Shown here: piece after piece, positions 57,271 through 64,000 of the stretch
How positions within the stretch are numbered: the first letter of the stretch is position 1
Layout: every line of letters begins with the position of its first letter
Source of the DNA: Herminiimonas arsenicoxydans
Lineage (GTDB): Bacteria > Pseudomonadota > Gammaproteobacteria > Burkholderiales > Burkholderiaceae_D
NCBI GenBank assembly: GCA_000026125.1
Contig: CU207211.1
Coordinates: 1,178,001-1,242,000, forward strand
Length of the DNA: 64,000 bases
Direction: 5' to 3'
Translations under genes and position numbers: made by a program
Notes under the pieces: model-generated
Database searches by the model: none
Told to the model about the DNA's origin: nothing
Seen by the model: the letters and a program-made list of their open reading frames with translations, nothing else

Positions 57271-58341
57271 ATGAAAATTGCAATTTTGCCGGGCGACGGC
57301 ATCGGTCCGGAAATCATGAATCAAGCGGTCAAGGTGATGAACGCCTTGGGTGAAAAATTTGAAACTGAAACGGTGCCGGTCGGCGGCGCAGCCTATGCAG
57401 AACAAGGGCACCCGTTGCCGGAATCGACCTTGAAGGTCGCGAAAGAAGCGGATGCCATTTTGTTCGGCGCGGTTGGTGATTTCAAGTACGACACACTGGA
57501 ACGCTCGCTGCGTCCTGAGCAGGCAATTCTCGGTCTGCGCAAGCATCTGGGTTTGTTTGCGAACTTCCGTCCTGCGATTTTGTATCCGGAACTGGCGGGA
57601 GCATCGTCACTGAAGCCGGAAATCGTTTCCGGCCTCGACATCATGATCGTGCGCGAATTGACAGGCGACATTTACTTCGGTCAGCCGCGCGGCATGCGCG
57701 AAGCACCGGACGGTCCGTTCAAGGGCGCGCGTGAAGGTTTCGACACCATGCGTTACAGCGAACCGGAAATTCGCCGCATTGCGCACGTCGCATTCCAGGC
57801 CGCGCAAAAACGCAGCAAGCGTTTGACCAGCGTCGACAAGGCGAACGTACTGGAAACATTCCAGTTCTGGCGCGATGTCGTGACCGACGTGCACAAGGAA
57901 TACAAAGACGTCAAACTCGACCACATGTACGTCGATAACGCCGCAATGCAATTGGTGCGCGCACCGAAGGAATTCGACGTGGTCGTGACCGGCAATATGT
58001 TTGGCGATATCCTGTCCGATGCGGCAGCGATGCTGACTGGCTCGATTGGCATGTTGCCATCAGCTTCGCTGGATGCGAACAACAAGGGCTTGTACGAACC
58101 GTCGCACGGTTCGGCACCGGATATCGCCGGCAAGGACATCGCCAATCCACTGGCGCAAATTCTGTCGCTGGCGATGATGTTGCGTTACTCGCTGGGTAAA
58201 ACCGAACAGGCAGATCGTATTGAAACCGCAGTCAAGGCGGTGTTGAAACAGGGTTTGCGTACGGTCGATATTTACGAAGCCGGCACTACCAAAGTCAGCA
58301 CGACGCAAATGGGCGATGCAGTCGTCAAAGCATTGGCTTGA
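57271..58341 (+). CDS. leuB: 3-isopropylmalate dehydrogenase
   Basis: LeuB oxidises and decarboxylates 3-isopropylmalate with NAD+. The 356-residue protein begins [20 protein letters not shown] and contains the substrate loop [20 protein letters not shown] and the metal-binding [20 protein letters not shown]. The genes leuC, leuD, leuB and asd lie in one direction with short gaps. Confidence 0.97.
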   Translation: MKIAILPGDGIGPEIMNQAVKVMNALGEKFETETVPVGGAAYAEQGHPLPESTLKVAKEADAILFGAVGDFKYDTLERSLRPEQAILGLRKHLGLFANFRPAILYPELAGASSLKPEIVSGLDIMIVRELTGDIYFGQPRGMREAPDGPFKGAREGFDTMRYSEPEIRRIAHVAFQAAQKRSKRLTSVDKANVLETFQFWRDVVTDVHKEYKDVKLDHMYVDNAAMQLVRAPKEFDVVVTGNMFGDILSDAAAMLTGSIGMLPSASLDANNKGLYEPSHGSAPDIAGKDIANPLAQILSLAMMLRYSLGKTEQADRIETAVKAVLKQGLRTVDIYEAGTTKVSTTQMGDAVVKALA

Positions 58342-58411
58342 AACAGACGTGGCAGAGATTGCCATGAATTATAAAATGGGCGTCTGATACGCCTGAGTGA
58401 AGGAAATGATG

Positions 58412-59518
58412 ATGAAAGTTGTTGGCTTGGTCGGTTGGCGTGGGATGGTGGGATCGGTCCTGATGCAACGCATGCAGGAAGAGGGCGATTTCGAGCATAT
58501 CGAACCAGTGTTTTTCACTACCTCGAACAAGGGCGGCAAAGCTCCGGCAATGGCGAAGAAGGAAACGACTTTGCAGGATGCCAATGACATAGACGCGCTG
58601 AAAAAATGCGACATCATCATCACTTGCCAGGGCGGCGACTACACCACCGAGATTTTCCCCAAGTTGCGTGCAGCGGGCTGGGACGGTTACTGGATCGATG
58701 CGGCTTCGACACTGCGCATGAAAGACGACGCCGTTATTATTCTGGATCCGGTCAACCAGAATGTGATCACCGACGCATTGGAACGTGGCGTCAAAAATTA
58801 CATCGGCGGTAACTGCACCAACTCCATTCTGTTGATGGGTGTCGGTGGCTTGTTCCGCGAAGGCCTGGTTGAATGGGTCAGCTCGATGACTTATCAGGCG
58901 GCTTCCGGCGGCGGTGCCAATCACATGCGTGAATTGTTGTCCGGCATGGGCGTGGTGCATGGTGCGGTGGCTGATGAACTGGCGACTCCTGCATCGGCGA
59001 TTCTGGATATCGACCGCAAGGTTGCGGAAACCATACGCAAGGAAGTGCCAACCGAATTCTTCGGCGCCCCTCTGGCGGGTGGCTTGATTCCATGGATCGA
59101 TGCCCAGCTTGAAAATGGACAATCGAAAGAAGAGTGGAAAGGCCAGGCAGAAGTTAACAAGATACTCGGCAATGCCAAAACGATCCCGGTCGATGGCTTG
59201 TGCGTGCGTATCGGTGCGATGCGCTGCCACAGTCTGGCTTTGACGATCAAATTGAAGCGCGACCTGCCTTTGGCTGAAATCGAATCCATTATCCGTTCCG
59301 GCAATCAGTGGGTGAAATGGGTGCCTAACGAGCGCGCGGTGACGGTGAAGGAATTGACTCCGGCTGCAATCACCGGCGGCCTGGAAATTGGCGTCGGTCG
59401 TGTGCGCAAGCTGAATCAGGGGCCGGAATACATTTCAGCCTTCGTGATCGGCGACCAGTTGCTGTGGGGTGCGGCAGAACCGTTGCGCCGCATGTTGCGC
59501 ATCGTGCTGGATCGTTGA
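58412..59518 (+). CDS. asd: Aspartate-semialdehyde dehydrogenase
   Basis: Asd reduces aspartyl-phosphate to the semialdehyde on the route to lysine, threonine, methionine and diaminopimelate. The 368-residue protein has its catalytic Cys135 in GGNCTNSI, the same number as in E. coli, which supports the ATG at 58412. The spacing of AAGGAA (58400-58405) also fits this start better than ATGs at 58406 and 58409. It begins [17 protein letters not shown] strong terminator follows. Confidence 0.97.
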   Translation: MKVVGLVGWRGMVGSVLMQRMQEEGDFEHIEPVFFTTSNKGGKAPAMAKKETTLQDANDIDALKKCDIIITCQGGDYTTEIFPKLRAAGWDGYWIDAASTLRMKDDAVIILDPVNQNVITDALERGVKNYIGGNCTNSILLMGVGGLFREGLVEWVSSMTYQAASGGGANHMRELLSGMGVVHGAVADELATPASAILDIDRKVAETIRKEVPTEFFGAPLAGGLIPWIDAQLENGQSKEEWKGQAEVNKILGNAKTIPVDGLCVRIGAMRCHSLALTIKLKRDLPLAEIESIIRSGNQWVKWVPNERAVTVKELTPAAITGGLEIGVGRVRKLNQGPEYISAFVIGDQLLWGAAEPLRRMLRIVLDR

Positions 59519-59561
59519 TCGCTGAATAAAAACAGTATCTTGCGTTGTCACGACGCAACAT

Positions 59562-59608
59562 AAACCCGCCAAATTCGCTCAATTAAGGAGCGATAGGCGG
59601 GTTTTAAA
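59562..59608 (+). terminator. Terminator after asd
   Basis: AAACCCGCC (59562-59570) pairs with GGCGGGTTT (59596-59604), with an inner TCGCTC/GAGCGA stem, then TTTAAA. It is a composite strong hairpin. Confidence 0.88.
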
Positions 59609-59729
59609 TTAGTTGCCAATATGGTTGCGCTTGCGCGTGTAAGTCCATGATGCTATGGTGAAAGTTCTTAGAAAAACGATAAATAAGCGTTGCTTGTGGT
59701 CTCCAACGTACGCTAACGGAATACTCTCC

Positions 59730-62477
59730 ATGCCACTAAAAATGCGGTCAACTCCTCGCTCATCCTTTTCCTCGTTCACATTAAAAACACTCAGTGCCGC
59801 CGTAATTTCGGCTGTGGTGTTGTCGAATGCGCATGCAGCAGGCTTGGGAAAATTGACCGTCCTGTCGTCGCTGGGGCAGCCTTTGCGCGCCGAGATTGAG
59901 CTGACGTCCGTATCACCTGATGAAGCCGGTTCGCTGATTCCCAAGCTGGCGTCTGCCGACGCATTCCGCCAGGCGAATATCGATCTTCATCCGGCGCTGT
60001 TTTCATTGCGATTTGCTGTTGAGCAACGTGGTAACCGACCTATAGTACGCATCACCTCGACCCAGCCTATCAATGAACCTTTCGTCGACATGCTGCTGGA
60101 GTTGGCCGGTAATAAAAACCGTTTGGTGCGCGAATATACCTTCCTGCTGGATCCGCCTGAAATGCGCTCTGCGCGTGCCGTCCAGGTAGCGCCTATTGTT
60201 GTCGGTCGCGCATTGCCGCCGGTAACTCCTGTCGAGCGTAATCCGGAATCGGCAACATCATCTCCAGAGCCGGTTGCTCAGCCTGCGCCTGCCGCTCGTG
60301 AAACAGCAGCGCCGATTGCAGCAAGCAAACCTGTGCGTGCCGTAGCAGAACCGAAGGCGGAAGCAGATGCTGCTGCGGATGAGTATCAGGTTAAAAAAGG
60401 CGATACGCTGGCGAAAATCGCCAATCAGTATCGACCAAGCGGTGTATCGCTCGACCAGATGCTGGTCTCACTGTATCGCGCCAATCCTGATGCCTTTATC
60501 GGTAAAAACATGAATCGCCTGCGGGCCGGCCAGATCCTGTCCGTGCCGGAGGCAGACAGCGCAAAATCCGTAGCGCAGTCCGAAGCGAAAGGAGTCGTTG
60601 TGGCGCAGGCTGCCGACTTCAACAGCTATCGCAACAAGCTGGCCGGGCAAGTGGCTGCTGCAGAAGCGAAGAAATCGGACGACGTCAGACAAACCGCTGG
60701 CGGAAAAATCAGTACTCGTATTCAGGAAGAGTCCGGTACTGGCGATGATTCGAAAGACAAGCTGAAGTTATCCAAATCGGGTGCGGCAGCGAATGGCGGC
60801 GCAAATGCGGGTGCCAGTGCCAGTGCAGAAGATCTGATCGCCAAAGACAGGGCAATTGCCGAGGCAAATGCACGCGTCAAGGAACTGGAAAAAAATGTTG
60901 GTGAACTGCAAAAAATTCTTGAAATCAAAAACAAGGATTTGGCAGAGCAGCAAAAGGTGGCATCTGCAACTTCACCGGCTGCTGCAGTTGCGCCAGTAGC
61001 GCCAGGTGCTGCTGAAACGCCTGCTGCTGAAACACCGGCACCGGCAGACACTGCCGTCGTTGCAGCGCCAGCCGAAGCTGTGGCTGCGACTGAAGCGGCG
61101 GTTGCTCCAGCTGCACCAGAGCCTGCCCCTGCACCTAAACCCGCGCCTAAAAAGCCGGTGGTTGTTACGCCACCACCACCTCCGCCGAGTTTCTTTGAAG
61201 ACTTGATGGATAACGCACTATTCCTGCCGGGCGCCGCCGCCTTGCTGGCATTGCTGGCCGGTCTCGGCATCTACAGTTCGCGCCGCCGCAAGCAAACCAA
61301 ATCGTTTGAAGACAGCATCATCAGCGATTCCAGCTTGAAGTCGAACTCCCTGTTCGGTTCAACCGGCGGTCAAAGCGTCGACACCAATAACAGCGTGTTC
61401 AACTCGAACTTTGTACCATCCGCCAGCCAGCTCGATACCAATGAAGTCGATCCTATCGCCGAAGCCGATGTGTATATTGCCTATGGGCGTGATGCACAGG
61501 CGGAAGAAATCCTGAAGGAAGCATTGCGCAATCAGCCCGATCGTCATGCCGTACGTGTCAAGCTGCTGGAAATTTATGCCAATCGCAATGACGCACGTTC
61601 CTTTGAAATTCTGGCCAGCGAGCTGTACAGCCTGACCAAGGGCGAGGGCGAGGACTGGAAACAGGCGGCCAATATGGGCTTGATTCTGGATCCGAGCAAT
61701 CCGCTGTACGCCAACAATACCCTGATGGGAAAAACGGAGTCAAACGCTGCAGCATTAAATGCGCACACACAACCGTTTGACGAAGAAGATACCGCTATTT
61801 CGTCCGAGCCTGCAGAATCAGACACCTCCTTCGCGGGTTCTTCATTGGCGGATAGCCCGACATTGCCGCTCCATGAAGAGTGGAATCAGAAACCGGCAGA
61901 CGTTCCTGTGCAGCAAGCCGTGATCGACGATCTTGATTTCGATCTGGATGGACTGGACGTTGAAAGTGCTGACAAGAAATCATCTGAAGCGTCGTCGGCA
62001 GAGATGCCGACTGATATCGCAGATATCGATTTTGGCTTCCTGGAAGATCAATCTGCCTCAGCTGCAGTAGGAAAAACAGCGTTAGCCAGCTCAGAGGCAA
62101 GGCAGGAAGAGTCACCATTTTCCACGCCTGAAATTCTGATTCCGGACGATCTGGGACTGGATTTTCCATCGAAAAATAGTGCTTTTGTTCAAGTGGCCGC
62201 AGCGCCGGCAAAAGAACCGGCTTTTGACCTGTCCGATATCGCACTTGATTTGCATCCTGCCGAAGTAGCGGCCTCCCACGATCTGGCTCTGGACGGTTTG
62301 GATGATGACACCAGCTATACCAGCAATGCCGAAATGGCGACCAAACTTGATCTGGCGATTGCCTATCAGGAAATTGGCGACAAGGAAGGTGCGCGCGAGT
62401 TGCTGGAGGAAGTCCTTAAAGGTGGTAATGGAGAACAATCGGAGAAGGCAAAAAACCTTCTCAGCAAGCTCTCCTGA
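59730..62477 (+). CDS. fimV: FimV-like motility/pilus hub protein
   Basis: FimV organises the polar type IV pilus and c-di-GMP or chemotaxis machinery. The 915-residue protein has a signal peptide (cleaved near AHAAG) and a FimV N-terminal domain (LGKLTVLSSLGQPLRAEIEL). A LysM peptidoglycan-binding domain follows (YQVKKGDTLAKIANQYRP, about residue 220). Then come Ala/Pro-rich linkers, a coiled coil and one membrane segment (about residue 498-514). The acidic cytoplasmic part ends in the TPR-like FimV motif LDLAIAYQEIGDKEGARELL. The start at 59730 is tentative; an upstream ATG at 59655 exists. Located before truA as in other Burkholderiales. Confidence 0.92.
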   Translation: MPLKMRSTPRSSFSSFTLKTLSAAVISAVVLSNAHAAGLGKLTVLSSLGQPLRAEIELTSVSPDEAGSLIPKLASADAFRQANIDLHPALFSLRFAVEQRGNRPIVRITSTQPINEPFVDMLLELAGNKNRLVREYTFLLDPPEMRSARAVQVAPIVVGRALPPVTPVERNPESATSSPEPVAQPAPAARETAAPIAASKPVRAVAEPKAEADAAADEYQVKKGDTLAKIANQYRPSGVSLDQMLVSLYRANPDAFIGKNMNRLRAGQILSVPEADSAKSVAQSEAKGVVVAQAADFNSYRNKLAGQVAAAEAKKSDDVRQTAGGKISTRIQEESGTGDDSKDKLKLSKSGAAANGGANAGASASAEDLIAKDRAIAEANARVKELEKNVGELQKILEIKNKDLAEQQKVASATSPAAAVAPVAPGAAETPAAETPAPADTAVVAAPAEAVAATEAAVAPAAPEPAPAPKPAPKKPVVVTPPPPPPSFFEDLMDNALFLPGAAALLALLAGLGIYSSRRRKQTKSFEDSIISDSSLKSNSLFGSTGGQSVDTNNSVFNSNFVPSASQLDTNEVDPIAEADVYIAYGRDAQAEEILKEALRNQPDRHAVRVKLLEIYANRNDARSFEILASELYSLTKGEGEDWKQAANMGLILDPSNPLYANNTLMGKTESNAAALNAHTQPFDEEDTAISSEPAESDTSFAGSSLADSPTLPLHEEWNQKPADVPVQQAVIDDLDFDLDGLDVESADKKSSEASSAEMPTDIADIDFGFLEDQSASAAVGKTALASSEARQEESPFSTPEILIPDDLGLDFPSKNSAFVQVAAAPAKEPAFDLSDIALDLHPAEVAASHDLALDGLDDDTSYTSNAEMATKLDLAIAYQEIGDKEGARELLEEVLKGGNGEQSEKAKNLLSKLS

Positions 62478-62563
62478 CGGTCTAATATGCAGTATCGACG
62501 GGCGCAATGCACTGCTTGCGCCCGTTTTCATTTTCAGTTTGGATTTTTCGGACAATTTTCATC

Positions 62564-63391
62564 ATGAATGGCGAATCAGGCGACGCAATCACCTCCAGAC
62601 GCATCGTGCTCGGTGTGCAGTATGACGGTGCGCCGTGGCAGGGGTGGCAGACGCAACTCAACGGCTTGACCGTACAGGACAAACTGGAATTTGCGCTATA
62701 CAAATTCACCCAGCAGACCATTACGACTGCTTGTGCCGGACGTACCGATGCGGGCGTGCATGCACTGGAGCAGGTGGTGCACTTCGATACAACGCTGGAG
62801 CGCGATATGCAGTCCTGGGTGCGTGGCGTGAATACCTTCCTGCCGTCTTCGATTGCGGTGCGGTGGGCCAGTGAAGTGGCGCACGATCCGGCAGAAAATT
62901 TTCACGCCCGCTTCAGCGCGCGCTCCCGTACTTATCACTACATGCTGTACAACAATCCGGTGCGCTCCCCTTTACTGGAAGGCAAGGCGGGTTGGGTATT
63001 CCGTGCGCTGGATATTGCTAAAATGCAGGAGGCGGCAGCGCATTTGCTGGGGCAGCACGATTTTTCAGCCTTCCGTTCCGTGCAATGTCAGGCTAAGTCG
63101 CCGGTCAAGACCATGCATGCGATCAAGATAGAGCGGCGCGGCGACTTGATCATGTTTACTGTGCACGCCAATGCATTTTTGCATCACATGGTGCGCAATA
63201 TCGTCGGGTCGCTGATTTACGTCGGGAATGGCACGCAAGCCCCATCATGGCTGAAAGAGGTGCTGGCGGGACAGGAGCGAAAATTTGCCGCTCCGACTTT
63301 CATGCCCGATGGCTTGTATCTGGCCAAAATCGATTACGATCCAAAATGGCAGTTGCCGCAAACGGAGATACAGAATTTCCTGTGGTCTTGA
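62564..63391 (+). CDS. truA: tRNA pseudouridine synthase A
   Basis: TruA makes pseudouridine at positions 38-40 of tRNA anticodon stems. The 275-residue protein has the catalytic Asp62 in CAGRTDAGVHALEQVVHF and the terminal motif FMPDGLYLAKIDYD. The ATG at 62564 gives the expected N-terminus (SRRIVLGVQYDGAPWQGWQT region near residue 11); a reading from 62507 adds a hydrophobic stretch with no support. trpF follows 67 bases on. Confidence 0.95.
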   Translation: MNGESGDAITSRRIVLGVQYDGAPWQGWQTQLNGLTVQDKLEFALYKFTQQTITTACAGRTDAGVHALEQVVHFDTTLERDMQSWVRGVNTFLPSSIAVRWASEVAHDPAENFHARFSARSRTYHYMLYNNPVRSPLLEGKAGWVFRALDIAKMQEAAAHLLGQHDFSAFRSVQCQAKSPVKTMHAIKIERRGDLIMFTVHANAFLHHMVRNIVGSLIYVGNGTQAPSWLKEVLAGQERKFAAPTFMPDGLYLAKIDYDPKWQLPQTEIQNFLWS

Positions 63392-63458
63392 TGACATCCC
63401 GATGCATGAGCAATTTCCACCTTAGACCAGAAGCATTTTTGAAGATGGAATGGATACA

Positions 63459-64000
63459 ATGATACACCGCACCCGCATCAAGATTTGCGGCCTGACCCGA
63501 GCTGAAGATATGCAAGATGCGCTGGCTGCCGGGGCGGATGCGATCGGATTCGTTTTTTATGCCAGGAGTCCGCGCTATATCGCGCCGGATGCGGCGGCAC
63601 AACTGATCGCACAGCTTCCGCCCTTTGTCAGCGCGGTTGGTTTGTTCGTCAACGCCGGTGTGGAAGAGGTACAGGCAGTGGTGGCGCAAACATCAATTGC
63701 ACTGTTGCAATTTCATGGCGATGAAACGGTGACAGAGTGTGCCGCGATTGCCGCAGCGGTGAATCGGCCCTTCATACGCGCCATTCGCGTAAAACCGGAT
63801 ACCAGTGCCGCTGATTTGTTAAAATACGAATCTGATTATCGCGCCGCCAGCAGATTGTTTGCCGGCTTGTTGCTGGATACCTATGTAGATAGCTACGGTG
63901 GCAGTGGAAAGGTTTTCGATTGGTCTCTCATACCCGCAAATATCGCGCCTCGGGTCGTTTTAAGTGGTGGCTTGAGCGCACAAAACGCGACTGACGCAGT
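63459..64000 (+). CDS. trpF: Phosphoribosylanthranilate isomerase, cut by the window end
   Basis: The visible 180 residues begin MIHRTRIKICGLTRAEDMQD, with the conserved Cys10, and include AIGFVFYARSPRYIAPDAAA, LLQFHGDE and LLLDTYVDSYGGSGKVFDW, which carries the general-acid Asp. TrpF isomerises phosphoribosylanthranilate in tryptophan synthesis. The C-terminus lies beyond the window. The usual neighbour trpB is expected downstream. Confidence 0.96.
   Translation, partial: MIHRTRIKICGLTRAEDMQDALAAGADAIGFVFYARSPRYIAPDAAAQLIAQLPPFVSAVGLFVNAGVEEVQAVVAQTSIALLQFHGDETVTECAAIAAAVNRPFIRAIRVKPDTSAADLLKYESDYRAASRLFAGLLLDTYVDSYGGSGKVFDWSLIPANIAPRVVLSGGLSAQNATDA

Overview
The window reads as chromosomal DNA of a betaproteobacterium, most likely Oxalobacteraceae (Herminiimonas or Janthinobacterium-like). 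This is inferred from two gene orders common in Burkholderiales, carAB-greA-DUF4149-yhbY-rlmE-ftsH-folP-glmM and leuC-entericidin-leuD-leuB-asd-fimV-truA-trpF, and from the protein styles. No database search was possible, so the genus is a guess. Coding density is high and the housekeeping regions look ordinary. Positions 15.5-25 kb and 36.5-40 kb are looser, with gene remnants and a small inverted-repeat element.

Layout. 1-220: the 5' end of an IS110-family transposase cut by the window edge. 220-3.2 kb: an exported NlpC/P60 hydrolase, a response regulator with a degenerate GGDEF-like domain, an unrecognised protein and a GlcG/HbpS-domain protein. 3.3-14.6 kb: the housekeeping block (carbamoyl phosphate, GreA, ribosome-associated RNA proteins, FtsH, folate and glucosamine-phosphate synthesis), ending at tRNA-Pro(TGG). 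14.8-15.5 kb: two small unknown proteins and tRNA-Arg(TCT). 15.8-22.2 kb: a purine or heterocycle oxidation block. It holds a guanine-deaminase-like enzyme, a MocA-like nucleotidyltransferase, a LysR regulator, a two-subunit molybdenum hydroxylase and an XdhC-type maturation protein. 22.7-24.4 kb: a GntR regulator and a cysteine/3-mercaptopropionate-type dioxygenase.

24.6-36.6 kb is the accessory centre, a thiosulfate-oxidation (Sox) cluster. After a roughly 270-bp MITE-like element come an exported DUF302 lipoprotein, a SoxH-like metallo-beta-lactamase-fold protein, an exported DsrE-like protein and a cysteine-containing ArsR regulator. Then follow soxC-soxD-pseudoazurin-soxY-soxZ-soxA-soxX, a strong terminator, and soxB-rhodanese-soxW-periplasmic GlcG/HbpS protein. 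SoxYZ would carry the sulfur, SoxAX attach it, SoxB release sulfate and SoxCD oxidise the sulfane sulfur. The embedded pseudoazurin may accept electrons. A perfect inverted repeat before soxC, with a similar half-site before the SoxH-like gene, is a candidate operator for the ArsR protein.

36.6-46.9 kb: a Tat-exported fumarylacetoacetate-hydrolase-fold protein, catalase with a candidate OxyR site, a minus-strand gene group (wrbA, DUF2069, FAD-linked dehydrogenase, DUF4124), YihY, an Mpo1-like protein, a CBS protein and an LplT-like transporter. 46.9-52.5 kb: a large PAS/GAF histidine kinase paired with a DUF3369-GGDEF-EAL response regulator. 52.7 kb to the end: aroC, an M48 lipoprotein protease, the leucine operon with an entericidin-like peptide, asd, fimV, truA and the start of trpF.
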